Positions 27,489 through 35,628 are shown, counted from the first letter of the stretch. The stretch is DNA of 64,000 nucleotides from Nocardia yamanashiensis NBRC 100130 (GCF_001613325.1 NZ_BDCD01000002.1:62001-126000), one strand, 5' to 3'. A program made the numbers and translations. The notes: generated by a model not told the origin, from the sequence alone.

Positions 27489-28949
27489 CTAATCGAGGAA
27501 GTAGGCGTCGACCTTCTCTGTGGAATCCAGGATCTCGTTCGAAGCCACGCCGAGTTCCACTGCTAGTTGGACCGATCCGACGAGTGCGACCTCTACGTCT
27601 GGGGAGAAGGCTCGTTCCAGCAGTTCGAGATAGCCCGACAGGCTCTGGTCCAGCTTGTCCAGAATCGCCTGGTATTCGGTGGCGAGTTGCTCGTCGAGAG
27701 TGCGCTGCTCGTCGAGGTAACGCTCGATCAGCGCCGCCTCGCGTTTCGTCAACGACGATGCGACGGCCTTGTACATCACTGTGCCGACCGTGGTGCCGAT
27801 GACGGCGCCGAGAATGGGAATGGGGATGGTCGCTTGGCCGACGAAAGCGGACAGCGCGCGTACGGCGGCCTCCAAGGCGATGAGCTCGGAGGTTTCGATG
27901 AACTCGAGTTCGTCGATTTCGTTGCGGCGGAGCTTGTTCGCTTGCTCGGCGATGCTGAATGATGTGGTCACGATCGAGCCGGCGACGGCTGCGGAGGTCG
28001 CGGTGAAGTTGGTGAGCGTGTAGATGCTCAGTCCTCGGATAGCACCTTCGCCGAAACCCGAGCCGGTATCGCCGGCGATGTCGATCCAGTCGCGCCCGCT
28101 GAACTCATTGAGCCGCTTGCCTTCCCGGCGCTTGGCGACCACGGCCTGGACGAAGGTTGTTCCGCCCGCCGTCGCGGCGGCCGTGAGTGCGGCCGTGCTT
28201 CCTTGTCGCAGCGTCGGTCGACTGCGCTGGTAGGCGGCGTCGCGCAGGGAGCGGTCCGTGGCTCGGAGCGAGTCCTTTTCCGCCGCCATGGTCGAGGCGT
28301 AGACACCGCGTTGGACCTCGTCGTACTCGAGCGCCGAGGGTTCGAGCGAATCGAACCCGACCGATCCGCCTTGGAAGAACAGCTGGACCCGTTGCCAGTC
28401 TCTGAGCGAAGGTCCATCGCCGCTGCGTGACAGCAGCTTGCTCGCTTCCTCGGGCGACAAGGCGTGCAGCCGCTGGATTACCTCGAAGTGATCACGGGGG
28501 ATCTGGTACTTCCCACCGTTGCGCACGTATTCGGGATATTTCTGGAGGTGCTCGGTGATCGCGCCCAGTGAGTAGCGGCCACCCGCCGCAACGAATTTCT
28601 GCTGGATCTCGACATTTCCGCGCATCAGGTCGACGGGTCCGTTGTCGTTGACCCACCGGTAGACGGTTTCGTGACCGAGGATCTGCTTGCGCGCGTTGCC
28701 GATTCCGACCTCGGCGATCTCGGCGATGAAGCCGTGCATGCCGTGCTTTCCGCCGCGGTTGGCGGCGACCACCTCGAGGTCGATCTTCCTGACGGCCTCA
28801 TCGACACTGGCCAGCGCTTTCCCGAGGTGCTCGTCCCGCTGTTCGAGCGCATTCATCAGGGCGTCTACGCGGAGCTGGTTGAGGTAACTCACCCAGGAAG
28901 CAACAGCCTGGTCCTGGGTGTTCGTGACGAACTCGGCAGCGTCACTCAC
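27489..28949 (-). CDS. Unknown protein with coiled and glycine-rich hydrophobic segments (system gene B)
   Basis: A 486-residue protein I do not recognise. The N-terminal ~250 residues are charged and mostly helical. Residues ~255-330 are small-residue rich (SAAVAGSIVTTSFS), and ~380-410 forms a Gly/Ile-rich membrane-like segment (IPIPILGAVIGTTVGTV). A coiled Glu/Leu-rich stretch follows, and the tail reads VALVGSVQLAVELGV, then EKVDAYFLD. The GTG start at 28949 overlaps the preceding gene by 8 bp. GC is visibly lower than in flanking genes, which suggests transfer. A membrane-acting role with its partner is possible but unproven. Confidence 0.8.
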   Translation of the reverse strand: MSDAAEFVTNTQDQAVASWVSYLNQLRVDALMNALEQRDEHLGKALASVDEAVRKIDLEVVAANRGGKHGMHGFIAEIAEVGIGNARKQILGHETVYRWVNDNGPVDLMRGNVEIQQKFVAAGGRYSLGAITEHLQKYPEYVRNGGKYQIPRDHFEVIQRLHALSPEEASKLLSRSGDGPSLRDWQRVQLFFQGGSVGFDSLEPSALEYDEVQRGVYASTMAAEKDSLRATDRSLRDAAYQRSRPTLRQGSTAALTAAATAGGTTFVQAVVAKRREGKRLNEFSGRDWIDIAGDTGSGFGEGAIRGLSIYTLTNFTATSAAVAGSIVTTSFSIAEQANKLRRNEIDELEFIETSELIALEAAVRALSAFVGQATIPIPILGAVIGTTVGTVMYKAVASSLTKREAALIERYLDEQRTLDEQLATEYQAILDKLDQSLSGYLELLERAFSPDVEVALVGSVQLAVELGVASNEILDSTEKVDAYFLD

Positions 28950-29934
28950 TATCGGCGTCCTGTTCGATGCGCATGCTCAGCAAGGTCGCACACGACTTCG
29001 TGTTGTTCACCAACGCAGCCAGTGTCGACCGCTCGGCAGGCGCGAGCGTCTGGAAATCGGCGCGGAAGTGCATCAGCGCATCGCCGTAACTCTTCACCAG
29101 CTCTTCGCGGAGCAAGGTCGTGCGCTGCAGCAGTTCATCGATTCGGGCGTCTGTGCCTTTGACGAGGGTGGTGTTGCGCTTGATCGCCGTCAGCGCTTCG
29201 TGTTTCGCCTCTCGATTCTCGAATTTCTTCTTCGCGAACAGCGCGATCGACGCGAGCAGGGTTGCGCCCGCGATGGTCCAGCCGATCGGCCCGGCCAGCG
29301 CGAGCAGTGTGGTACCTGCCGCAGTGCCACCGCCACCGGCGGCCACCGCGCCTCCACCGAGCCACGCCAGTGCCGCCTGGCTGGCCGCCGCCCCGGAAAG
29401 AGTGGAGATCGCGGTGCCGGTCGACGCGGTCCCGAAGGTGGTCGCAACCCACATCGCCGCCGACGGCGCCAGGCTCGCTACCGCGGTGCCCGCCGCGAAC
29501 CCGGCGCCGGCGCCTGCTGCCGACAACCGCGCCGCTTCCAGCTCCTTCTGTGCGAAATCCTCGGCGTTCAGGAACCTTTTCCGATGTACCTCGATCTCGT
29601 CGAAGTCGGTGTCGAATGATTTCGGGGTGTTGGCGATGCTGTTCACCAACTGCTCGATCATCTCGATCAGGTCCGTCGAACGTTCGCGCTGACGCAACAG
29701 CGACAAGCCCTTGTCGGCCATCGCCGTGAAGACGCCGTTGTACTCCGCCACTGCCACTTCATAGGGGTCCGGCACTTTCGCAGTCAGCTTCTCGACCCTG
29801 CCCCTGGCAACGTCCTTGACATTGCCGACCTGCCCGGCGAGCTGGGATGAAGCGGTCCGCGCCGCCTTGCCGAGACTGTCGACGGTCCTGCCGAAGCCCT
29901 CCTTGGCGTTGCCGACGTCGAGCTGTTCTACCAT
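28942..29934 (-). CDS. Unknown protein with long glycine/alanine-rich membrane-insertion-like region (system gene A)
   Basis: A 330-residue protein without recognised family. Residues ~1-145 are charged and helical. Residues ~150-240 are dense in Gly, Ala and Thr with hydrophobic runs (AALAWLGGGAVAAGGGG, then LLALAGPIGWTIAGATLL), like glycine-zipper membrane segments of pore-forming or membrane-remodelling proteins. A Lys/Glu-rich helical C-terminus follows. ATG 29934 is chosen because GGAGGGG sits just before it. It is the first gene of a two-gene unit overlapping gene B. Confidence 0.8.
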   Translation of the reverse strand: MVEQLDVGNAKEGFGRTVDSLGKAARTASSQLAGQVGNVKDVARGRVEKLTAKVPDPYEVAVAEYNGVFTAMADKGLSLLRQRERSTDLIEMIEQLVNSIANTPKSFDTDFDEIEVHRKRFLNAEDFAQKELEAARLSAAGAGAGFAAGTAVASLAPSAAMWVATTFGTASTGTAISTLSGAAASQAALAWLGGGAVAAGGGGTAAGTTLLALAGPIGWTIAGATLLASIALFAKKKFENREAKHEALTAIKRNTTLVKGTDARIDELLQRTTLLREELVKSYGDALMHFRADFQTLAPAERSTLAALVNNTKSCATLLSMRIEQDADSE

Positions 29935-29988
29935 TCCACCCCTCCAAGACCGTTGCGGCTCAACAACATAACGGAGGATATCGGCCAC

Positions 29989-30618
29989 ATGCGGCAGATT
30001 GGACTGGATTCGCTGTCGGTCGGCCTCGTTATGTTGTGGGCAACCGAAGGCTCGGTGTCCGGAGAACTATGGGGAGACGTGGTCGACCACAATTGGGAGC
30101 AGCTGCTCGAGGAACTGCCGCTGTATCTGTATCCATACCCGCCGGATCAGTTCGCTACACAGTGGGGAACGACAAGGGCCCCGAGAACGCGCTGTACGGG
30201 ATCGGCACGGAGCTGACAGCGGTCGCTCCGGACCGCCCGACTCACCGGGGCGCGGCTGAAAACAGTACGAGCTGGGGCGATTTCGCTCAACGGCTGGAAT
30301 GGGCGATCAAACACCCTGCCTTATGGGGCGATTCTGAAACTGTTTGCGCCCGAAGCGGATCCCGATTACACCATCGTCGAGTTCACCAACGAGTTCAGAA
30401 TCCACAGCGTGTGTCTGGTGGGCCCGCCATCGACTCGCGATCGTAGGCAATTGCGGGAAGACATGGGCAAGCTCGTTCCGTGCGTGGTCACCACGTTCCA
30501 GGAGATTTTCGGCGTAGCCCATCCGAACGAATTGACCTTCACCGCAGAGGCTTTGACCGACGACCCGACCCTGTCCTACCTCGATGCCGAACTGGGTCTG
30601 ACACGTCGAACTAGATAA
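29989..30618 (+). pseudogene. Frameshifted gene divergent from the unknown pair
   Basis: Starting at ATG 29989 (GGAGG 11 nt upstream), the frame encodes RQIGLDSLSVGLVMLWA and a segment ending PLYLYPYPPDQFATQW, then runs into a TGA near 30214. From about 30150 the next frame is protein-like instead (GPENALYGIGTEL, GDFAQRLEWAIKHPALWG). From about 30325 the first frame resumes (ILKLFAPEADPDYTIVEF) to a TAA at 30616. Two compensating shifts imply a decayed gene, or assembly errors. No family is recognised. Confidence 0.6.
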
Positions 30619-30660
30619 CCGGCGCCGTCGGACTTCGCTCGGCCGCTGTGACCTCGTCGG

Positions 30661-31248
30661 TCAGTGCCCTGTGGCGAGCGAGGTTGCCTTCCAGGCTGCC
30701 TCGATCATCTGGAAGATCTCGTTCACCGCGGCTTGTGGGTCGGGTGCTTCGCGGGCCAGGGAGTAGGCGTCGATTACGAAGCGGGCGATCGCGCGGCACG
30801 GCGGGCTGGCGGGAGGTTGGTCGAGATCGGTGGCGATGGCGGTTGCGAGCGAGTTCGCGTGGCGTAGGCGCATCGACTCCTCGTATTCGCGGAGGGCGGG
30901 GGTTTGGTTGATCAGGTGCCAGATGGGGGCGGCGGAGTCGGTGGTGCAGTGCTGCACCATGGCGTGGATCTCGCGGCGCAGAGCGGGGATCAGTGGTTCG
31001 TCGGCTGGTCTGTCGGTGACTGCGCGGGCGAGGCGGTCCTCGAAGTTTTCGTCTTGGGCGAAGACGAGGGCCTCTTTGGAGGCGAAGTGGGAGAAGACGG
31101 TGGTGACGGCGACATCGGCTTCGGCGGCCACGTCGCGGATGCCGACCGCGTCGTAGCCGCGTTCCAGGAACAGCGTGAGGGCAGTTTCGGCGATCTTCTG
31201 GCGGGTCGCGGCCTTCTTGCGCTCGCGACGCCCGGTCGGGACGGTCAC
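30661..31248 (-). CDS. TetR-family repressor
   Basis: A 195-residue regulator with a helix-turn-helix at residues ~25-55 (GIRDVAAEADVAVTTVFSHF) and a TetR C-terminal helical bundle. The GTG start at 31248 is preceded by a GAGG-like site. It is divergent from the quinone-oxidoreductase gene, with two short palindromes in the 70-bp gap, so it very likely represses both itself and that gene. Confidence 0.9.
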   Translation of the reverse strand: MTVPTGRRERKKAATRQKIAETALTLFLERGYDAVGIRDVAAEADVAVTTVFSHFASKEALVFAQDENFEDRLARAVTDRPADEPLIPALRREIHAMVQHCTTDSAAPIWHLINQTPALREYEESMRLRHANSLATAIATDLDQPPASPPCRAIARFVIDAYSLAREAPDPQAAVNEIFQMIEAAWKATSLATGH

Positions 31249-31273
31249 CTCGTGAGGCTATCAGTCGCAAAGA

Positions 31274-31303
31274 TGCAACGGTTGCAAAACACTAACCGTT
31301 AGT
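31274..31303. promoter_or_regulatory. Two adjacent palindromes between tetR and quinone oxidoreductase genes
   Basis: TGCAACGGTTGCA (31274-31286) and ACTAACCGTTAGT (31291-31303) are both 13-bp inverted repeats around one central base and share an AAC-GTT core; centres are 17 bp apart. They cover the likely promoter of the oxidoreductase gene. Confidence 0.62.
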
Positions 31304-31317
31304 CTTAGCGTGGAGTT

Positions 31318-32211
31318 ATGAAGGCAATACGCTTCGCCGAGTACGGCGGCCCGGAAGTGCTGGAACCGGCAGAGGTGGGCGTACCCCGGCCCGGTCCCGG
31401 GCAGATACGCATCGCTGTGCGAGCGGCGGGGGTGAATCCGCATGATTGGCGGGTTCGTGAGGGGCAGTTCCGGCGGGTTCGGCCGATTCCACTGCCTGCC
31501 GGGGTTGGGCAGGACGCGGCGGGCGTGGTGGACGAGGTCGGTGACGGGGTGGTCGGTATCGAGGTGGGAGAGCACGTCTTCGGGCGGGGGGCGAACACGT
31601 ACGCGGAGTTCGCCGTGCTGTCTTCGTGGGCGCGCATACCCGAGGGATTGAGCTTCGCCGAAGCGGCGGGATACCCGTCGGTGGTCGAGACCGCGCTCCG
31701 GGTCATCCGCCTGGTCGGCGTCCGGCCCGGGCAAACGCTGCTGGTCAGCGGTGCAGCGGGTGGAGTCGGGTCGGCGGTCTTGCAGATCGCCCGTGAACGC
31801 GGAATCAAGGTGATCGGCACCGCCGGGCCCGCGAACCAGGATTACGTGCGAAGCCTCGGCGCGACCGCCCTGACCTACGAAGCCGGCTGGCCGGATCGAG
31901 CCCGCCGACACGGCCCCATCGACGCCGCCCTGGACCTCAACGGCACCGGCGTCCTCCGCGACCTCCTCGACCTGACCGGCAACCCGGACACCGTGGTCAC
32001 CATCGCCGACCTCGAAGCGTCCCTGCTCGGAATCCGTTTCGCCGGCGTCGGCGGCAGCACGCCCGAAGCCCTCGCCGAAGCCGTCGACCTCATCGCACGC
32101 GGCAAACTCCACATCCCGATCGCCCGCTCATACCCCCTCACCGAAGCCGCATCCGCCCACGCCGACAGCCAAGCCGGACACACCCGCGGCCGCCGAGTCC
32201 TGCTCGTCTGA
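31318..32211 (+). CDS. NADP-dependent quinone oxidoreductase (zinc-free MDR)
   Basis: A 297-residue medium-chain reductase. The N-terminal GroES-like domain has GVNPHDWRVREGQF; the cofactor domain has the motif LLVSGAAGGVGSAVLQIA. The structural and catalytic zinc cysteines of alcohol dehydrogenases are absent, as in quinone oxidoreductases (QOR/ZTA1 type). It probably reduces quinones or reactive enones with NADPH, under control of the divergent TetR repressor. Confidence 0.9.
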   Translation: MKAIRFAEYGGPEVLEPAEVGVPRPGPGQIRIAVRAAGVNPHDWRVREGQFRRVRPIPLPAGVGQDAAGVVDEVGDGVVGIEVGEHVFGRGANTYAEFAVLSSWARIPEGLSFAEAAGYPSVVETALRVIRLVGVRPGQTLLVSGAAGGVGSAVLQIARERGIKVIGTAGPANQDYVRSLGATALTYEAGWPDRARRHGPIDAALDLNGTGVLRDLLDLTGNPDTVVTIADLEASLLGIRFAGVGGSTPEALAEAVDLIARGKLHIPIARSYPLTEAASAHADSQAGHTRGRRVLLV

Positions 32212-32265
32212 GCCGATCATCCGAACCTTCTCGATCGCTTCACGGCCACCTGCCGAGCAGGCCCC

Positions 32266-32808
32266 TCAATCCCTCGGCCAGCTCGACGAGTCCACGTCGA
32301 TTCCACTCACGGGCAACGTGAACCGAACACCGAACGGGTAGGTGGCCTCATCGGAATACTCGCCGTCCTTCGGCTTGCTCCGGACCCAGACCAGGCCGGT
32401 CTTGGGGTCGATGATCAAGTACTCCGGAATGCCTGCCAGTGCATAGGTTTTGAGCTTGGCGTCGTAGTCGTCGCGCCGACTGCTCTCGGATACGACCTCC
32501 GCGACCAACTCGACATCCCGGTAGCTGAACCGGCCCTTCTCATCGGCCTCGGCGCCGGCGGACACCAGGTAGACGTCCGGGGCGAACCCGTTGTCCACAC
32601 CGGGAAGGTCCAGACGCACATCAGACAGGATGATCGCTTCTATACCGCGAGCATCCTCGATCGTCCGCGTCATGCGTCGGATGATCGTCCAGTGAACCTG
32701 CCGCTGCGGATTGATGACGATCTCCCCGTTGATGATTTCGGCACGGAACCCGGCCGGGATGTTCATGCGCTCCACGACCTCGAAAAGGTCGTCTAGAGAT
32801 CGGGTCAT
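32266..32808 (-). CDS. Uma2-family (DUF820) endonuclease-like protein
   Basis: A 180-residue protein with the restriction-endonuclease-like Uma2 fold. Characteristic segments are AEIINGEIVINPQ, FAPDVYLVS (the PD of the PD-(D/E)xK core), ELVAEVVSESSRRDDYDAKL and YALAGIPEYLIIDP. Family members are expanded in cyanobacteria and actinobacteria and their biological role is unclear. ATG 32808. It stands alone. Confidence 0.9.
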   Translation of the reverse strand: MTRSLDDLFEVVERMNIPAGFRAEIINGEIVINPQRQVHWTIIRRMTRTIEDARGIEAIILSDVRLDLPGVDNGFAPDVYLVSAGAEADEKGRFSYRDVELVAEVVSESSRRDDYDAKLKTYALAGIPEYLIIDPKTGLVWVRSKPKDGEYSDEATYPFGVRFTLPVSGIDVDSSSWPRD

Positions 32809-32915
32809 GACACTCCTGGACGAGAGAATGGGGCCGGGCGAGGACCCGGCTCACCACCTAGGTTAGGTCATTCACCGACGGAGAGTTCGGACTGAATACA
32901 CAAGCTCGGGCATCG

Positions 32916-33365
32916 TCAGGACAATCGGATGCAGGAACTGCCGGTGTTGAGGCCATCGCCTACGACTTGGAACGGGATGCCCCGGCCGCTCGCCAGGCCG
33001 CCGGGTTCGAGCTGAATGGCGGCGATCATGTGCTCGCCTTTCCAGCTCGGCGTCCAGGTCGTGGTGACGGTGCGGGTGTCGGGGTGGTAGTCGCCGAATC
33101 CGGGGATCTGGGTGGCGTGGTCGTAGAACGTCACCGCGCCTGGAACGTTCGGTGGTGTGGTGACGGAGGCGGCGATTGTGTAAGGGCAGCCGGTCAGGAT
33201 GCCTTCCGGGCCGGCGAGGACCTGGATGCCGGTCAGTTCGGCGGCGGCCGTCGGCGCGGAGATTGCCGGCATGGCCGGCAGGACGGCGGAAAGCATTGCG
33301 CCGGAGCAGATTCTGATTGTTCTCGCGGGCACCCGGGGCGCGGTCCGGTGTCGGGTGGCGGTCAT
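32916..33365 (-). CDS. Small secreted protein, Ig-like fold suspected
   Basis: A 149-residue exported protein. The N-terminal ~43 residues are a long signal peptide with basic start and AAA-type cleavage site (SAPTAAAEL). The mature part looks like a single Ig-like beta sandwich: PEGILTGCPYTIAASV, GAVTFYDHAT and TTWTPSWKGEHM, with one Cys pair (CPY and SSCIRLS). The start lies one base after the stop of the DUF4189 gene, so the two form an operon. Role unknown. Confidence 0.75.
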   Translation of the reverse strand: MTATRHRTAPRVPARTIRICSGAMLSAVLPAMPAISAPTAAAELTGIQVLAGPEGILTGCPYTIAASVTTPPNVPGAVTFYDHATQIPGFGDYHPDTRTVTTTWTPSWKGEHMIAAIQLEPGGLASGRGIPFQVVGDGLNTGSSCIRLS

Positions 33366-33366
33366 G

Positions 33367-33795
33367 TCAGCCGGCGTTTCCGGTGCATTCGGTGTGGGCG
33401 ATCGAGGCGGGAGGGTTGCCGGCGCTGAGGGAGATGGGGTCGGGCGGGCCGAAGGCGTCGAGGGCGGCTCGTTCGGCGTCGGCTCGAGTGGGGCCTACGC
33501 CGCCCAGCAGGCGGTGGTTGTGCTGGGCGATGGATCCGCAGCCGTCGACGAAGCGGGCCAGGACGGTACAGGTGCTGGATTCGCAGCGGGAGAGAGCCGA
33601 GTTGTCGGAGTCGGCCCAGTTGGGATAGTTCAGGGCCCAGGTGACCTGGAAACGGTCGCCGAGGTCGCCGGCGGCGAGGGAGCCGTAGTAGCGGCCATCG
33701 GGGCCGGGTTCGGCGGTAGCGGTGCCGATTGCCGTGGCGGTTGTCATGAGTGTGGTGAGTGCGAGGGTGGCGAGAGCTTTCGGAATCTGAACCAT
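33367..33795 (-). CDS. Secreted DUF4189 protein
   Basis: A 142-residue secreted protein. A signal peptide of ~28 residues (ends TATAEP) precedes a DUF4189 domain: YYGSLAAGD, paired cysteines in SRCESSTCTVLARFVDGCGS, then HNHRLLGG and a terminal Cys. DUF4189 proteins are frequent in Nocardia and Mycobacterium; function is unknown. ATG 33795 has AGGAGGTGA directly upstream, which settles the start against the longer frame. Confidence 0.85.
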   Translation of the reverse strand: MVQIPKALATLALTTLMTTATAIGTATAEPGPDGRYYGSLAAGDLGDRFQVTWALNYPNWADSDNSALSRCESSTCTVLARFVDGCGSIAQHNHRLLGGVGPTRADAERAALDAFGPPDPISLSAGNPPASIAHTECTGNAG

Positions 33796-33925
33796 TGCCG
33801 TCACCTCCTGGTGGGAGAAACGATCGACAATCAGGCTGGCTATCGGACAGCTAACCTGGTGAGTAGCGGTTTCGTTCCGGAATTGCATAACGATCTTGAA
33901 TCGACGGCCGGAGGTGCCGGTTTTG

Positions 33926-33996
33926 CTGAAGCGCCAGGATTCGAACCTGGGTTGACGGAGTCAGAGTCCGTAGTGCTGCCGTTACACCACGCTTCA
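33926..33996 (-). tRNA. tRNA-Gln (anticodon CTG)
   Basis: A 71-nt cloverleaf on the minus strand: acceptor TGAAGCG/CGCTTCA, D arm GTG...CAC, anticodon stem ACGGA/TCCGT around CTCTGAC, T stem CCAGG/CCTGG with TTCGAAT, discriminator G. Anticodon CTG decodes CAG (Gln). The short D stem is normal for bacterial tRNA-Gln. Confidence 0.94.
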
Positions 33997-34007
33997 TCGG
34001 TAATCGG

Positions 34008-34081
34008 TATGCCCGGGAGGAATTGAACCCCCAGCCTTCTCCTTCGAAGGGAGTTGCTCTATCCGGTTGAGCTACGGGCAT
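34008..34081 (-). tRNA. tRNA-Arg (anticodon TCG)
   Basis: A 74-nt cloverleaf: acceptor ATGCCCG/CGGGCAT, D stem GCTC/GAGC, anticodon loop CTTCGAA, T stem GGGGG/CCTCC (one G-T pair), discriminator A. The anticodon stem ACTCC/GGAGA has an A-A mismatch at the outermost pair. Anticodon TCG decodes CGA. It shares its acceptor stem with the tRNA-Arg(ACG) at 4674. Confidence 0.88.
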
Positions 34082-34094
34082 TTGTGGTTGGTCG

Positions 34095-34168
34095 TTCCCT
34101 CGGCGAGAGTCGAACTCGCACTGGCCGATATCTGAGACCGGTGCCTCTGCCAATTGGGCTACGAGGGA
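34095..34168 (-). tRNA. Atypical class-I tRNA with CAG anticodon (Leu by codon)
   Basis: A 74-nt cloverleaf: acceptor TCCCTCG/CGAGGGA, D stem GCC/GGC, anticodon stem CCGGT/ATCGG around CTCAGAT, a 5-nt variable loop CCAGT, T stem GCGAG/CTCGC with TTCGACT, discriminator A. Anticodon CAG would decode CTG (Leu), yet bacterial tRNA-Leu has a long variable arm, which is absent. Identity is therefore uncertain. Confidence 0.78.
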
Positions 34169-34177
34169 ATGGGTATG

Positions 34178-34217
34178 AAAAAGGGCCGCTCCGTTGGGGG
34201 TTCGGGGGAGCGGCCCT
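34178..34217 (-). terminator. Rho-independent terminator after the DUF3558 lipoprotein gene
   Basis: On the minus strand AGGGCCGCTCC and GGAGCGGCCCT form a perfect 11-bp stem with a 14-nt loop, followed by a T run (T5). It ends the lipoprotein transcript about 10 bp before the first of three co-oriented tRNA genes. Confidence 0.82.
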
Positions 34218-34391
34218 GGGGGTCTGGGGTTGGTCAGACCTGGGGGTCGCTGCGAAGCCGCTGGCGGAGAGGCGAGGTGAGGGTGGGGTTCACTGGGCTG
34301 GCCTTCCGTGAGTGGTTCGGTGGTTTGTTGGGATTACCGTAGCAGCGGGAAAAGTGTTGGGAAACTGAATTAATCGGCCGGTTCAGGCGGT

Positions 34392-35054
34392 TCAGTTGAG
34401 GTAGGGGGACAGGCCGTTCACTACGCGGAGGGTGGCTTCGCAGGGTTCGGGGGCGTCGGATTTCAGGTTGCGGGTGACGAAGAGGGTTTGGCCGCCGGCT
34501 ACCGGGAAGGAGATGTAGCAGCCGGTTTTGTTGGTGTCTTGGGCGGCGCGGTATTGGGTGGCGGCATGGCCGCCCGCTTGGACCTGGGTGAAGCCGACGT
34601 AGCGGCCGGACTGTTTGAATTCGTCGAGGGTCTGGCGGGTGGAGCCGATGGTTATCTCGGACTTGCCGGAGGCGGACTGCCAGCGGCAGTTTCGCTCGCC
34701 GTCGGCGCCGTCGATCACCTGCTTGCTGCCGGCCTGGAACCCCAGCCGGGTGATGTCCGCGTCGGCGATGCCGCACGCGTCCCACATCGCGGCGGGCTTG
34801 CCCGATTCGGTCTGCGCGGGGCTGGTCGTCGCCAGCGTGAGTTCCGGTGCGACCGTGGCGTTTCCGCCGCCGGGGGTCGATTCGCCCCCGCCGGTGCTCG
34901 ACCCGGCGGCCGTGGTGGTCGGCGCCGCCGCGGACGTGCTCACCGAACTCTTCGTCTCGCTCGCCCCTTTGTCGTCGGAGCTGGAGCAACCGCTGAGTAC
35001 GAGCGCCGCTCCGAGCGCGGAGATCAGGACGCCCTTCGACTTCGCATGACGCAT
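34392..35054 (-). CDS. DUF3558 lipoprotein
   Basis: A 220-residue lipoprotein. The signal peptide ends with LVLSGCSSS (lipobox), then a ~50-residue Ser/Thr/Gly-rich linker leads to the DUF3558 domain: WDACGIADADI, NCRWQSASG, a Cys-linked GCYISFPV and EPCEATLRVV near the end. DUF3558 proteins are abundant in Nocardia/Streptomyces and are of unknown function. ATG 35054 is chosen; the very long frame upstream is antisense to the modA region. Confidence 0.86.
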   Translation of the reverse strand: MRHAKSKGVLISALGAALVLSGCSSSDDKGASETKSSVSTSAAAPTTTAAGSSTGGGESTPGGGNATVAPELTLATTSPAQTESGKPAAMWDACGIADADITRLGFQAGSKQVIDGADGERNCRWQSASGKSEITIGSTRQTLDEFKQSGRYVGFTQVQAGGHAATQYRAAQDTNKTGCYISFPVAGGQTLFVTRNLKSDAPEPCEATLRVVNGLSPYLN

Positions 35055-35197
35055 CACTCGTGAAATCCCTTTCGCTGCGGCGCGTTTCGGACGATCGCGA
35101 CCCGTCCTGTCTATCTCCGAGCCCCGCAGTCCGTTACGCAACCTAACGAAAATGATCATGGCCATATCTGCTGTTGCCGGTATTTCGGGCTTTGCAA

Positions 35198-35211
35198 GCC
35201 GCGTTCGCGGC
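35198..35211. promoter_or_regulatory. Palindrome upstream of the molybdate operon
   Basis: GCCGCG and CGCGGC flank a TT spacer, between a TTGCAA -35-like box (35192-35197) and an AATATG -10-like box (35212-35217). It could be the operator of the HTH-TOBE protein. Confidence 0.4.
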
Positions 35212-35226
35212 AATATGCTCCTTCTC

Positions 35227-35628
35227 GTGACGAACTTGCGGATCAGTGAGGCGGCGGGGCTGCTGGGGGTCAGCGATGACACCGTGCGCCGCTGGATCGA
35301 CCAAGGGCGGCTGGCGGCGATCAAGCTCGACAACGGCCGGATGGGTGTGCGCGGGGAGGACCTGGCGGAGGTGCTGCGCAGTAACCATGCGGAGGCCCCG
35401 GAGCCGGGGCTGACCGTGGCGGTGTCGGCGCGCAATCGGATGCGCGGGATCGTGACGCGGATCGTCAAGGACACGGTGATGGCCCAGGTGGAGATGCAGG
35501 CCGGTCCGTTCCGGCTGGTGTCGCTGCTGAGCCGGGAATCGGTGGACGAACTCGGTCTCGAGGTGGGCAGCATCGCCGTCGCCTCGGTCAAATCGACCCA
35601 TGTCGTGGTCGAGATACCAGAAAGTTGA
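35227..35628 (+). CDS. HTH-TOBE molybdate-responsive regulator/molybdopterin-binding protein
   Basis: A 133-residue protein with an N-terminal excisionase/MerR-like helix-turn-helix (RISEAAGLLGVSDDTVRRWI, ~residues 5-25) and a C-terminal TOBE (Mop) domain (SARNRMRGIVTRIVKDTVMA to THVVVEI) that binds molybdate. It probably senses molybdate and regulates the modABC genes. GTG 35227 is chosen: an AATATG box lies close upstream, suggesting a leaderless message. An ATG at 35215 is possible. The modA start overlaps its stop (TGATG). Confidence 0.83.
   Translation: MTNLRISEAAGLLGVSDDTVRRWIDQGRLAAIKLDNGRMGVRGEDLAEVLRSNHAEAPEPGLTVAVSARNRMRGIVTRIVKDTVMAQVEMQAGPFRLVSLLSRESVDELGLEVGSIAVASVKSTHVVVEIPES

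Noticed and set aside
35100..35226. Molybdenum cofactor riboswitch before the mod operon
   Set aside because: Only a short palindrome is present in this stretch; no conserved Moco aptamer elements are recognisable.
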